Below are positions 1 through 12,710 of a DNA stretch of 64,000 nucleotides, piece by piece. The stretch is from Limanda limanda. Taxonomy: Eukaryota > Chordata > Actinopteri > Pleuronectiformes > Pleuronectidae. The stretch's first letter is position 1. Every line of letters begins with the position of its first letter. The DNA lies in assembly GCF_963576545.1 (NCBI RefSeq), contig NC_083649.1:6042906-6106905 (forward strand), in the 5' to 3' direction. The notes beneath the pieces are model-generated. The model was not told where the DNA came from. It made no database searches and worked only from the letters and a program-made list of their open reading frames with translations. The position numbers and the translations under genes are program-made.

Positions 1-1437
1 GCTACATGAATTAGACTAGTAGATCATCTCCCTCTTCTCCACAGCGGTCCTAAACCTTCCCAATATATACTCTCAATAGCAAATGAGCTATGAACGTAAT
101 TTTTCAGGAGACAGGGTTCGGTCGGGTTGAAAACAAGGATGTGAAGTTCAAGCCGCGCCCCTTCTCAGAGGCCACACCCCTCAAAGTCCAGTTGCGTCAC
201 ATTCCTTCAGCGAGAAACTGCCTTACTTTGACCTAAAATTTGATAGAAACAAATTCTGTGTCTTATCCGCGTTCGCAGTCGACTGTTCGTTCCGAGTCCG
301 GTCCTCGTCAACTCGTCTACGTGACCAAACATACCTACACGGTCATTGGTATTTGTATTATATAAACTGGACCAATGAAAACAGAGAAGAAGAAGAGAAA
401 GGGACGCTACAGGATGTAAATAACGGAAGCCAGGCTTAAAGTTCACGGTTTCTTCTTGGTGGTAGCTATGTAGTTAAAAGTTAGTTAAATTATATAGATA
501 GATTTAGTAGCAACATCGTACACTGAAACACCAGAACTGTGCCTGAACTACGAACCATTCTGGGCTGTTTTAACTCCCTGCATGTAAGTTAGCATTGTAG
601 CTCGGGGGCGGGAGAGGGTGGGAATTAGCGCTGATGCTAAGCTGAACCTCCTGTCGACTGTCTCATCGGCGCCCCCTGGAAACCAAACACTTTGAAGGAG
701 GTGGCGCCTGGAGCGGGACGCAGCTGATGCGTGTTTGTGTGTTTTTTTTTTATAATGTCGGTTTTCTTTTAGGTTCACATGAGAACACACCTCTATCTCT
801 TTCTCTCTCTCGCATGTATACACACACCCAACTCTTTCCCAGAGGTTTTAAACTTCTTGGACCAGTTCGGGCTTAAAGTGACTGAAAAGGCCTCAAAATC
901 TTCTTTTGTCAAAGCTAATTCCACAAAGGTTCGGAGTGAGAAAGCAAAAATAGACCGTTAGCCTTTAGCTTGTAACGGCTCGTCGTCCAAACTGGCTGAG
1001 TTGACCGGTTTCTCGCCGTGGGTTTCACCATCTTTACCGACTGATCCACGACCTTTAGTTTCCCTCAGAGCTATAACCTCACTGCTCGTAGATGACTCAG
1101 CTTTGTTAGATTCCCACACCCACACTCAGTGACCGGGCGTCTGATCCGCTCAGCCACCGTGTCCTCACTTTCACCACAGCTTTTATCAGTGTGTGTCTGT
1201 ATGTGTGTGTGAGTGTGTGTGTGTCACCACTGCTGCCACCATGTCGCCGTTAAGTCTTTAATTAGTCTGTGCCTGCAGTGATGTGACCTGTATTGTAGGT
1301 TTAGTGCGTTTTTATAATTTAAACTCACTTCATCATGAAATTTTCACAGCACCATGTCCGTGTACTGCTGGACACTGGGAGGTCTGGTTCTTTTTTTCCT
1401 GTTACAACTGGCTGATGACTGAATAAATCACACGCCA
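1..1437. other. Upstream intergenic DNA, no gene recognised
   Basis: The short open frames here match no family I know and lack a convincing splice or codon pattern. Bases 560-1230 are richer in CpG than the surroundings. A TG-rich tract lies at about 1187-1224. The stretch ends with a GAATAAAT motif near 1420, a possible but unsupported poly(A) signal. It could be the edge of a neighbouring gene's untranslated region; nothing visible decides this. Confidence 0.4.
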
Positions 1438-4400
1438 TTGGAGTTTGATTATATTTTTATTGCTTTGAAGGAACAACACATGATTTATTTGGGCAGTTGG
1501 GTCCATTGGTTTGTTTACCCAGTATCTAATAAGACTGATTCTGTGATCGGTATCTGCGTCTGTGAGATAAATCTCTGTTCAGTCGGAATGTTAAATACTC
1601 ACAGACAGATGGCATCGTCCCAAACACCAGTGCTCCTGGGCTGCTGTCGGGGAAACAAGGACAAAACCGAAATTACAATGAGAGCAGGCGGAGATGAGGA
1701 GATAAATGTTAAATCACATTAAAATAAAATAAAAAATGAATTAAGAATTGGGGAAATTAAGCAGTAAAGTTGATTTTAAAAAAGGGTTGGGGATAGTGAT
1801 TGAGATCCAGATGGAGGATTTTGCCAATTGGCTGTTTACTACATGGAAACCCTCATTACATTTTGTCCTTTAAAATAAAAGCCCAAAAAGTCACAGGTCA
1901 TAAAAATTCCTGTAGGGAAACTGCTCGAGTTTGGATTAATTGTAAATGAATGTACAAACTCAAGCCATTAAATTAATCTAAATTAAATTCTTGTTTATTT
2001 TAATTGAATATTAAATGGGTTTTGAATGTGTATAAATGCATACAAAGTCAATGAAAGGATTTTTAAGATATTTCTCTTTTAGTTCCCTGAAAAGCAAAGT
2101 CTCGAAACATTTTTTAATCTTTTTTTGTACAGTTCCTCCTCTAGACTGGAAGCTAGTCCGCTGTGAATGTGTGCATCCATTGTGTCCTTTGTCATAGAGC
2201 TGAGCAGATAGTTAGATTGTGGAGAGAAATGCATGTAGCTGATAGTGTGCGATAACGACAACAACAACAACAACGCGCAGAACGTCTGACAGCAGCAAAC
2301 TGGAACGACATAGTGCCTTTTGAATAAGAAACAGCGGCGTCCATTCCACCCCCCCCCCCCCCACATCCAAGGTCTCACATCTCATCTCTCTGCCGATGTG
2401 CTTTTTTTTTTATCCGTCCTCTACACTTCAGCTGTAAATGAATCCGTGCTTGGTTTTAAATGGTCTTGTGTATTCTCACTGACTGCAGTGATTCATTAGG
2501 GTTCTTTACATTGTCTTTGTTTAAAGGAACATTCTGGTTTGTTAGAACTTGGGATTCTTTGTACACGTTTGGCCGTTGTTTCTGTTTTAATGATGAAGAC
2601 GACGCTCCACAGTTTATTGGGGAAATCGTTGAATGCATTGATATCAGTTTCCTCAAAATTTTCCACACTCCTAGATAAAAATTGGCTAATCTTTCATCAA
2701 GATAACATGAATGTGGGAGAATTCCATATCTCACATTGTTAAAGAAAGTGAATAAAATCCCGTAGTTTTTGTGTAATCCTGCAAATTACCATACAAAAAG
2801 AAAGCAATAAACCCGTATACATAACCTCTTTGGTGAAGAGTAAACCTGAAAGGGATCAAAAATATTTAGAACCAATTTAAAAACCATAATTTTAGTTCCA
2901 AATCCATCGGGAAAAGCTTCTGCCACTTGATGCACGTTCCCAGATCTCACCAGTCGAGAATGAAAATGTTGTCATAACTAAAACAAACAATTGCCAAAGT
3001 GACACGAAATGAATCCCAAGTTGTAACGAACCGGACTCGAAAGAAGAAATACTTGCGACAACTTAACTCATCATCCTAGAAAACAATCATCACACTTCAC
3101 TCTGCTCAGGTCCCGACTCCTCGAACGTATCTGGAACTGTTGGTCAGATGCTCGCATGCAAATTATTATTAGAAAAGAAAATTATCATCACAGTTTTCTT
3201 TTTGTGTGTGTTTTTTTTTGTTTGTTAAACATCAAAAGGCTTCGTGTGTTGTGTTGATCTTTTTTCAAGTGTTGTGAAATTTTTTCAATGTTTGCTTCAA
3301 AAGAAAACTAATAAAAAAAACAGTGAGAGGTGTCAAAAGCGGAATTTACTGAATTAAAGTGTGAATCATGTGACTTTTTAAATTTTTGTCTGAAATAAAA
3401 CACAAAAAAGGCTTAAAATGATCTGGAATTTCAGACTTGGGACCAGATTTTGTGTAAGTTAACATGGGAAAACACTTTGTACTGGTGTGGAAGCTCCTGA
3501 AAACCATTAGCAGAGGACAAACCAGTCCCTCTTGTTCAAAGACCTCAAGTATGACACCTTGAATCTTTGTGCCCGAGGCCGACGCTCGATTCACTCAGAA
3601 TTAAACACATCTGGGGGTTTTTTTGTGAGGAGGAAACAAAGCAGGATGAATTTTTCAGGGTTTGAAGAAGAGAAAGAAAAAAAGTCCCAAATGAGAAGGC
3701 TTCACATTCAGACAGGAGACGTCCTCGTCCAGCAGCTTTTACTCTCACTGATCTGCAGCTCTTTAGACAGCAGCTTTCTTCCTGTAGGTTAGACGTTAGG
3801 CCGCCACCCCCCTCTGTCCCTCTGTCTGTCTGTCACTGTCACCGGTGTAAATACTGAACACTGACCGAGGAAAGGAGGAAAACACGTTTTGACTTTGCAT
3901 TCTGCCAGATATTATTGTGTTCAATAAAGTTAAAGGGAAAAAAAGACAAAGGCTGTGTGAATACATTCATTTCCGTTGTGATATGTTGCAGGAAACGTTG
4001 TCATGTTTGTGTGAAAACTGAGGTACAAGTCTAAACACACTGATTTAGCAACAGAGGCCAAAGTATCATAAAGAGTCGCTGTATTTTAAAAGGTTTATAA
4101 CAATAAAGCTTAATATTTGCTGTTTAAAGACAGTTTTTAAGTTCAAGTCAGAAAGAAAGAATTAATAAACATGTCTGCGTTTAGGAATCAGAAAGAAACA
4201 AAAAGAATCTATTACTTATTTGATTTGTAATTATATATATATGTTTAATACCTTGTTTAAAAAGCATGTACTACTTATTTATTTATTTTTAACTTAATAT
4301 AACTATATATTGAGTGCTATACAAAAGTATGTAGTCATTTTTTTTTTTTTTTTTTTTTTTTAGCATTTTGTAACCCTCTAAACAATGTTTTCTTATTAAT

Positions 4401-5289
4401 TTCCAATAAAAACCTACAAAACACATTGACACATACCATACAAGTTGCACAATGAACTGCAGGCGAACTTCACTGCATACACATACATACAAAAAAAATA
4501 ATAATAATAAAAAAATAAAATAAAATAAAGATAAACATGCACACAAACATACATATCTACGTAAAATAATAACAATAATAAATAAAATAAAATAAAAATG
4601 CAGTATGTAGTCACTTTAGGAAAATACATACACTGTTTAAATATTTTAGATAGTTAACATTTTAAATGTGAATCCTAATTAAATAATATATTGTTGATAA
4701 AGTTGCAAACACTAGACAAGAAATCTAATTTACTGTTTTATAATTTGTTTAACTAGATTGAAAACACTTTTTGTCTTAATTTGAAAGGGTGATTCAGATC
4801 AAGATGAGAACATGTCCCTGAATTTAAATCAGCTCAGTAGTTTTCCAGTTCTATTATGTTGAACATCTTTAAATTCATCAGGGTTCTTCAGTCATTTATT
4901 TATTTATTCAGTCGCTCAACAAACCAGGAGCTGCACATTTCAGTGCTTTTATTTTCTTTCACGCTTCAGCCTTGAGTGAAGGGTTTATACCAGACACTGA
5001 ACATTCCAAAGCTCCACCTATTGATGAAACAAAATAAAACATTTAATCTCTGAACATTCTTTGTAAGCTGAGAATCTTCTCAGGAGAATTTATTTAATTT
5101 ATTAAATACGAGTAAATAAGTGACAAAGTAACTGCAGACGCCCAGAATTCAGTAATTTCTCTCGATTATTAACATTTTTATACACGAATCCGAGAAAAGA
5201 TATGATACATTAGAATTTAACCATTAATTTGCACCAGATCATGTTTAACTGTCACAACCAAGAAATGTTCTTGCAGTTCATTTAATTGA
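1438..5289. other. AT-rich intergenic DNA with homopolymers; possible 3' UTR end near 3920
   Basis: No coding exon is recognised. There is a C run at about 2349-2362, a T run at 4338-4361, and A/T-rich simple sequence (AATAA and AATAAAA units) at about 4490-4600. At about 3918-3930 a TTCAATAAAG hexamer is followed by a GT-rich stretch, which is the arrangement of a vertebrate cleavage and polyadenylation site on the + strand. No upstream coding exon that could belong to it is visible. Confidence 0.35.
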
Positions 5290-5303
5290 CCACAAGAGGG
5301 CAG
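5290..5303 (+). promoter_or_regulatory. Candidate CTCF motif
   Basis: CCACAAGAGGGCAG matches the vertebrate CTCF core (CCASYAGRKGGCRG) at all but one position, the pyrimidine at position 5. CTCF binds such sites to form insulators and loop anchors. Motif match only; occupancy is not shown. Confidence 0.4.
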
Positions 5304-5518
5304 CATGCTCCCAATCTACAGACAGACTGAACATGACTTTTACAGTTGAGGCCCAAAGCTGAAAATCATATGATTCAAGTTTTTCAAACTAAAACGGTTA
5401 ACTTATCATTAATTTACTAGATTATATTATACTATAAATGACATTGATATTTAATTATTCTTATCCATTATAATTACGTTAAAGAATCTTCAATGTGGAC
5501 TAGAGCATCATCTTCTCA

Positions 5519-5700
5519 TATCAGAATCACGTTTATTTCTTTAGTTTAATACAACTTATTTGCTTTGGTGCATAAAAAGAAATCATAGAATTGAAATGCA
5601 AAAGATAGATCAAAAGCAAGAACTGTTAGTATGAGAAGCTGAAAATACAATAATGGAATCATAAGTGAAATATATGTAATAATGAAACATATACATTTAA
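5519..5700 (-). mobile_element. Retroposon tail remnant (TCAGAATCA...TTTATT type)
   Basis: The stretch starts TCAGAATCACGTTTATT and continues with TTGCTTTGGTGCATA. This is the arrangement of the tails of fish non-LTR retroposons lying in reverse orientation. The body grades into AT-rich unique sequence with no reverse transcriptase frame, so it is at most a 5'-truncated, decayed copy. The family and right boundary are not assigned. Confidence 0.35.
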
Positions 5701-5815
5701 ATATACAGAAATATCTACAATATGTAATGAAGAGTTACAGCGTTGTGACTTAAACCAGAACTTTTCAAAGACCTGTTGAAAAGTCTGTATCAGAGGGAAG
5801 TAATATCTTGTTTGA

Positions 5816-5829
5816 CCAGAGGGGGGCAG
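5816..5829 (+). promoter_or_regulatory. Candidate CTCF motif (weaker)
   Basis: CCAGAGGGGGGCAG matches 12 of 14 CTCF core positions and has the same orientation as the motif about 0.5 kb upstream. The G-rich core may be chance. No binding evidence. Confidence 0.25.
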
Positions 5830-7016
5830 ACTAACTCAAATTAACAGACACGTCCTGAAGCAGATAATTAAAGTGTCTCTAACGTAGAAAGATAGTTATA
5901 AAGAAAAGTTATAGAAGAAAACAGAATCAATCAGTTTCCTCCTCGTGAAAGTGTCACTTGAGATCTTAACTATTTTTTATCTGACTGATTCAATCTGTAA
6001 TGAAGCCACAAGACACATTGCTGAGGAATTTAGATTGTGAAAAATGTAAAGGATATATCAATAAAACAATAAAACTAAAGGATTAAAATACAACAACAAA
6101 AACATCTACAAAATCCTCGTTTTTCATTGGATGTTTTTCTTTCATAAATAATCTTATGATATGTGATTCTGTTTGTAGAAGTGGGGACATGAACTCTGGT
6201 TTCTACATCACATTAACATTAATTTAATTCATATGTTTTATTGAAAGCAATAAATCAGCAGCATTTAACATTTACTTTCTATACATTTACACTGTGGTTT
6301 TGATATTTTTTATAAAAAAGACACATACATACATGCATGTACGTATAACCAGTGTCCAAATGCACAAGCACTTTTATTTTCCTCCAACTCTTAGACGTCA
6401 GGTTCAAAGGTCACGTCAGACCTTCAGTCCCTGGATGAAGCTCAAATTTCCATTTAGATTTAAATGTCCTCCGAGCGTCGTGTCGTCCTCGTCCCTTCGT
6501 GGCTGCAGCGGCTCTTCTCCTGGGAGCCGTCCCTCCCTCCCTTCCCCCCCCCATCTTACAACAACGGTCCAGTGTGGCCGTCCGTGGCCTGGCATTGATC
6601 ACACTCTCACAGAGCTGAAGGCCCAGAGCTCGACCCCACGGCTCGTACCTGTCTCAACACACACTTTAAAACACACACACACACGTAGGCTATGGCTGGT
6701 TGTGAAACCTTGTGTTAAGCTGTTTGATACAAACATGTGTGGTGATAACCTACCATGACTTGGTATTTGTCCATTTCTGGAGCTGTTCTCTGCTGATATT
6801 CAGATGTGCAGCATGTTTTCTACTAAGCTGCTTGTGTAATGTCACCAAACAGTTTCTGAGAATCACCAGTGGAAAGGCTCTGGATGAAGTCTCAGCAGGA
6901 ATCCAGAGCAGCTGAGGGTGAAACACGGAAACAGATGTTGGTAGAATAAAAAGAAAACGCCCCCTTTCGCACGTGTAATCTCTACTCTCTAATTCTGAAG
7001 TAAACAACACCAATAT
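5830..7016. other. Intergenic, nothing recognised
   Basis: AT-rich sequence up to about 6300, then moderately GC-rich sequence at 6400-6660 with a short C run and an ACACAC tract. A 154-codon open frame at 6294-6758 has no recognisable domain and runs through low-complexity proline and serine codons, so I do not call it a gene. Confidence 0.45.
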
Positions 7017-8113
7017 TTAAAGGTGCAGTGTGTAGAATTTAGTGACATCTAGTGGTGAAGGTGCATGTTGCAGCTGAATACTCCTCACCTCACCCTCCTC
7101 TCACAAACATGAGAGAGATCCTGTGGTAGCTTCAGTTGTCTTAAAAACTCAAAAGGTGTTTAATTTGTCCAGTGTGGGCTTCTGTAAAAAACATGGCTGC
7201 CTCCGTCGAGAGGATCCGCTCCTGATGGAAATATGAAGTATTTCAATATAAAGGGTTAATTCTAGGGTAAAGAAAACAACAATTCTTACAATTTAGATAA
7301 AACACAATAATGACAACATCATAAGGATTATTATATATTTAATATCTGCCAGTGCATCCATTTGTTATTAGCGCCATCTAGAGGTAAAGTCTCTCTCTTG
7401 AACCAGGGTTTGGTTTGTCCACTCTGAGCTTCTGTAGAAACATGGCGATGTAACATGGCTCCGTGGAAGAGGATCAGCTCCAGATGTAAATATAAAGTAT
7501 GTAAATATTAAGGGTTAATTCTAGGGTAGAGAAAACAACAATTCTTACAATTTATATTGAACACAAACATCACTAGGATTATTTTATGTTTAATATCTGC
7601 CAGTACATCCTTTTGTTATTAGCGCCATCTAGAGGTAAAGTTTCTCTCTTGAACCAGGGTTCGGTTTGTCCACTCTGAGCTTCTGTAGAAACATGGCGAT
7701 GCAACATGGCTCCGTTGAAGAGGAGCCGCTCCTGATGTAAATATAAAGTATGTAAATATTAAGGGTTAATTCTAGGGTAGAGAAAACGACAATTCTTACA
7801 ATTTAGATTGAACATAAACATCACTAGGATTATTTTATGTTTAATATCTGCCAGTAGATCCATTTGTTATTAGCGCCATCTAGAGGTAGAGTCACTTTGC
7901 AACAGAATCTATGGTCTATCTCTTGAGCCAGGGTTTGGTTTGTCCACTCTGAGCTTCTGTAGAAACATGGCGATGTAACATGGCTCCGTGGAAGAGGACG
8001 GCTCCAGATGTAAATATAAAGAAATCATTCTGAGGTAATGAAATCACAATTTTTAATGTTATCTCCCATTTTTAACTATAGATCCTCTCAAATCCTCCAC
8101 ACCGGACCATTAA
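7017..8113. mobile_element. TTAA-flanked MITE-like element with internal 251-bp tandem repeats
   Basis: The left end (7021-7040, beginning AGGTGCAGTGTGTAG) and the right end (8090-8109, ending CACACCGGACCA) are imperfect inverted repeats, about 15 of 20 pairing. Both ends abut TTAA (7017-7020 and 8110-8113), the target-site duplication typical of piggyBac-type transposition. There is no transposase frame, so the element is non-autonomous. Inside, a unit containing GCGCCATCTAGAGG recurs at 7371, 7622 and 7873, a period of 251 bp, with a more diverged copy before the first and a partial copy after the last. The left-end sequence (GTGTAGAATTTAGTGACATCTAGTGG) resembles an interspersed repeat I associate with many fish genomes. 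Assignment to piggyBac rests only on the TTAA flanks. Confidence 0.65.
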
Positions 8114-9532
8114 TGAAATCCCTCATCTGCATATTGCTTTTTATTCGTTAAGTGTTGTTATTAATGTTCGTGCAGCTGGAGTCTGGAGTCAAATGAGATC
8201 ATATTTTGAGTTACAATGAGCCGAGCACAGATCCACTGTGTTCTGCAGCCTGTGGAGCTTTTTACTGTAAATCTGTGGAAAGTCACATTTACCTTTTGAA
8301 CCCCTGCTGTGTTTCTTTCACTCGGGTACTTCACCATAAACCCACACATTTTGCTTTTCAACACATTTTTCTTCATGCCTTCAAAAGTGACATCTTCCAG
8401 AATGAAAACCTCCTCTTGTGCGAGAACCCAGTTACAGACGTGTGCCGTCCTGTGAGAAAAGAGGAAGTGTCACCATAAAGCAGCAACTACAAGATGTCTG
8501 CTGTAAGTTCCTGTGGCTTCCTGTGTGATTTTTATATAGAGGTAATAAATATTGCATGTATTTTTTTAATTAAAATGCTGTGCAGTGTGACATAAACATT
8601 AAACGGCTCCCTGTGTGAATCCTCTTCGCCTGGATGGGATCTGGAGACTGATCTCGCTTCTCCTCTCATCTGCCTGTGGAGCTTCACACTGCACAATGAG
8701 CACCGGGTAATATTCTCCAGCTCAGTGATAGAGTAATATTCAACGGTTTAAAAGAAATTTAAAAAAAATTAAGCTTGTAAACTGAAGCAGGAGAGATTTG
8801 ATGAAACCAAAGGCCTGTGGAGCAGATCACAGAACAGTCTGAATGTACCTGAGGCTCGTTGCTTTTCAAATATACAGAAGCAGATGTTCCTCTCTCTCTC
8901 TCTCTCTCTCTCCCTCTCTCCTTCTCCATTTGTCTTTCTTCCTCTTCTTCTTTTTTTTGGTGAAATATTGTTGAGTAATATTTGTTTTTCCATGCAGGGC
9001 CACGTCTCCTCATCTCCACGCCGCTCCCGTCTGTTCCCGTCTCATTTCTTGTTTTGTTTTGCGTCGGCTTCAGACTCGGCCAGCCGTGCATTCCTCTCCA
9101 GAACACTCTGCTTCATCTCTGCTTCCCAACCTTTAAATCACATCAGTGTTACATCACAGCGCACTCAGGCTTCCTGCTGCGGCCGCCATGCCAAGAACTT
9201 TCCCCCTCGCGCTCAGTCGTCCCCTTCACCTCCCCTTCCCCCCCCCCGCTCGGTCTGAACGTTCCCTGAGCTGCAAAGAGTCAAAACCGATATTCTGCTT
9301 CGTAATATCTGTCGAGAAGAAACTGTTTCTAATGTGCATGAACCAAAATATTTTGGAGATCTCATTCTGTTTGGATCTACGAGTGAGAAGCTACAAACAT
9401 ATTATTTATTATCACCACACAACCATCTAACAGTCGGGACTATAATTCTAAATTATGGCAATTACAGATATTTCACAGTGCATTGTTAATATAGAATGTT
9501 TGTTCTAATGTTTTCATACATCTTTATTCATT
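8114..9532. other. Intergenic, CT microsatellite only
   Basis: A (TC)n tract lies at about 8889-8912 next to a polypyrimidine stretch to 8956. Bases 9150-9260 are somewhat CpG-rich, with a short C run near 9240. The overlapping 74-124 codon frames on both strands follow this low-complexity sequence and are not credible proteins. Confidence 0.45.
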
Positions 9533-9600
9533 CAGATTCAATTCAACTTTATTTATATAGCTCCAAATCACAGCATACATTATCTCCAGGAACTAAATAT
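9533..9600 (-). mobile_element. Retroposon tail remnant (ATTCAATTCAA...TTTATTTATATAG type)
   Basis: Begins with short ATTCA-type repeats and continues ACTTTATTTATATAGCTCCAAATCACA. This matches the reversed 3' tail of a non-LTR element that I recognise as common across teleosts. Only the terminal 60-70 bp are visible, as expected for a 5'-truncated insertion. Family not assigned. Confidence 0.5.
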
Positions 9601-9818
9601 TCAAATGTGATACAACTGGCTACAGTGGCTTATTTTAACTTGTGTGTATAGCAGGTATGTAACCACACCATTATTCAGATATAGTCAAATCTGAATGTAC
9701 ATAAATGTTGATGCACATCTGTCCAGTGACACCTTGTCCAGTGTCCATGAATCTACTTTGAAATCCATGAGAATACAGTTGAGATAATGTCATAATCATA
9801 GTCATCCTCCATGCTTGA

Positions 9819-11391
9819 GCAAAAACAAATAGCTTGTAACTACACAACCAAGGTGTAAACAAGTAAAGGCTGCATGAATTAAAGATCGTCGGTTTTCATC
9901 ATTTTTTTTATGCACTGAGGAACAATGTTTAATTTATGTTGTAATTGTAATTTTTAAACCCAATGACCCCAAACTGAAGCCTGACACAGGAAAATGTTGC
10001 GTTAAAGTCTAAATCCTCCTTCATTTCAAGACATTACTTCATGAGTTAATCCTGTTTGTAATAGTTTTCTAACTGGAAGTAGAAAATAGCATATTCTGTG
10101 TAGTATTTCAATTCCATTTTGTAGTTTTCTTTAGTGCCTGATGCCTCAAACATCACATCTGCTGCTTTAGTGTTTTTGTACTGTGTTACTACATATAGAC
10201 ACTGACCCTGAATACCAAACCATGAATCCACTGTACAGATTTATACAGTAAATCAACAGCTTCTCATTGTCGATGCTCCGAGAAGCGAATGCTCAACCTG
10301 TGTCAGCTGCAGGTTGATGAGTAACCACAACTCACAGATTAACTACACAAATACAGTAAGTTAGCAAAAACAAATGTCTTGTAACTACACAACCAAGATG
10401 TAAACAAGAAAAGGCTGAATGAATTGAAGATCCTCAGTTTTCATCCTTTTTATTATGCACCGAGGAACAAATATTATATTTCTAAACCCAATGACCCCAA
10501 ACTGAAGCTTGACACAGGTTAAAGTCTAAATCCTCCTTCATTCCATGGCTTCACTTCACTAATAAACCCTGTTTGTAATAGTTTTCTCACTGGAATTAGA
10601 TATAATAGCATATTCAGTATAGTATTTAAATTCTATTTTGTATTTTTCTTTAGTGCCTGATGCAACAACACATCCACGGCTTTAGTGCTTTTCTACTGTG
10701 TTAGAACATGTATGCAATGACCCTTAATACTAAACCATGAATCCACTGTACAGATTCATACAGTAAATCAACAGCTTCTCATTGTCGATGCTCCGAGAAG
10801 CGAATGCTCAACCTCTGTCAGCTGCAGGTTGATGAGTAACCACAACTCACAGATTAACTACACAAATACAGTAAGTTAGCAAAAACAAATATCTTGTAAC
10901 TACACAACCAAGATGTAAACAAGAAAAGGCTGAATGAATTGAAGAGCCTCAGTTTTCATCCTTTTTATTATGCACCGAGGAACAAATATTATATTTCTAA
11001 ACCCAATGACCCCAAACTGAAGCTTGACACAGGTTAAAGTCTAAATCCTCCTTCATTCCATGGCTTCACTTCACTAATAAACCCTGTTTGTAATAGTTTT
11101 CTCACTGGAATTAGATATAATAGCATATTCAGTATAGTATTTCAATTCTATTTTGTATTTTTCTTTAGTGCCTGATGCCTCAAACAACACATCTACTGCT
11201 TTAGTGCTTTTATATTGTGTTAGTACATGTATGCAATGACCCTTAATAATAAACCATGAATCCACTGTACAGATTTATACAGTAAATCAACAGCTTCTCA
11301 TTGTCGATGCTCTGAGAAGCGAATGCTCAACCTGCAGGTTGATGAGTAACCACAACTCACAGATTAACTACACAAATACAGTAAGTTAGTG
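9819..11391. repeat. Three-copy tandem repeat with 505-555 bp units
   Basis: The phrase GCAAAAACAAAT followed by CTTGTAACTACACAACCAAG starts units at 9819, 10374 and 10879, giving periods of 555 and 505 bp. The last unit closes at about 11390 with the same ATTAACTACACAAATACAGTAAG phrase that ends the others. Copies two and three are very similar; copy one is more diverged and longer, so the latest duplication is the younger. Each unit carries a short inverted repeat (GCTTCTC...GAGAAGC). The 61- and 63-codon minus-strand frames at 10046-10231 and 11074-11265 are the same repeat translated twice, not genes. Confidence 0.9.
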
Positions 11392-11937
11392 AGTCAGCTA
11401 GTTGGTCAGTTAGTTATAGTTCAGATTCCGACTGTCTGTGATTCTCTTCTTCCCCCCCGGTCTCCTCCTCCTCCTCTCATTGCCCCCGGAACCTTCTTAC
11501 AGAAATACACCAGGAGTTCCGGCAAATTACAGAACCTTTCGTTTTTTTTTTGATCAGCAAATCTTCAGACGGAGGCTTCTTCAAAGAAATAACTTCCCAC
11601 TTCACTTCTTAAGCTGAACAAAAACTCCTGTTAAATGAATGGCTTTTGCTCACAGCTTGTGGCCGCAGCTGGCAGTATTGTTGGACCGCTCTTGTCCCCC
11701 CCCCCCCGGCCGCGGAACAGACAGACAAGAGGATGAAGGGCGATGGGGGGGGCTGGGTTGACACAACAGGTACACACATGAAACGACCGCAATTATTGTC
11801 CTCACTCCTCCTCAACACCAGCGCCACAACTCTCACAAGGTGTTGGCGGATTTATTTAGCTTTTTTCTCTCAGTCGGGTTTCCTCGGTTGACTTTGTGTG
11901 TTTCTGCAGCCGCACAATGAAAAAAGCCAAAGGAGGA
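11392..11937. other. Intergenic spacer, nothing recognised
   Basis: Contains C-rich runs (about 11453-11458 and 11696-11707) and pyrimidine-rich CTCCTC sequence. No exon, RNA gene or repeat boundary is seen. Confidence 0.4.
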
Positions 11938-12710
11938 TGCACTTTATTAGGAACATCTGCACACCTGCCTATTCGTGCAGTGTATGAAATCATGCAAGTA
12001 CATGTCAGAAGGTTGGGGGGGAATTTGGTTGTTGGTGCCAAACAAACAAGCTGGTTTGAGTGTTTCTGGAAACTGCTGATCCGCCGGGATTTTTTTTTTT
12101 TACAAACAACAGCCTGGAGAGTTTATTCAGAATGCAACAAACAGAGAATCCTCCAGTCAGCAGCGGTTCTGTGGAGAGAGAAACCTCCTGTTGGAGAGAG
12201 AGGTCAGAGGAGAAGGGTCAGCCTGGTCCCAGCTCACAGAGAAGCTAACTCGGGGAACTCTTCACAACTTTGCTGAACAGAAACTCATCTCAGAATGATC
12301 AAATCCAACTATGAGCACAGGAAAACTTTTGTGTTCCAGGCAACAACAGGAATCTGAGGCGGATGAATCCTGGTTTAATGAATCCTGAATTCTTAAATCA
12401 GAATTGTTTTATTCACAGCATGAATCCATGGACCTGACCTGCCCTGTGTCAGCAGTCCAGGCGGGTAGAGGAGGTGTCAAGGTGTGGGGAACGAGTTCTT
12501 GGGCCATCAGCACCAATCAATCATGGTTCTGTTGCTCAGGATGCACACGGCCACAGTTTACCATCTTTTTAATGGCTTCCTCCTGCAGGATAATGCTCCA
12601 TGTCTCATTTTAAACAGGTCCCATTTCAAATCTGCATCCGATAGGACACCTTCAGGAAGTGGACGCACAGGAGATCTGCAGCATTTAACCTGCGAGTGCC
12701 TCACTGGAAC
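11938..12710 (+). pseudogene. Decayed Tc1-like transposase / DNA transposon
   Basis: The region starts with an ACTTTATTAGGAACATCTGC leader that I recognise from a fish Tc1/mariner-family element. Scattered blocks of Tc1-type transposase follow in different frames: VVGAKQ and RVYSE in the helix-turn-helix part (about 12030-12130), ERGQRRR (about 12200-12220), HESMDLTC with VQAGRGGVKVWG in the catalytic core (about 12418-12490), and LLQDNAPC (about 12582-12605), which contains the second catalytic Asp region. The frame changes several times, stops interrupt it, and a large part between the helix-turn-helix and core is missing. The first catalytic Asp block is not recognisable. It cannot encode active transposase. 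The inverted terminal repeats were not resolved, so the ends are approximate. Confidence 0.85.

Noticed and set aside
669..682. CGCCCCCTGG as a reverse CTCF site
   Set aside because: Only about 10 of 14 core positions match and the TGG end is missing.
10046..11265. Two similar 61-63 residue minus-strand peptides
   Set aside because: They are the same non-coding tandem repeat read twice. Frame similarity comes from the DNA duplication.
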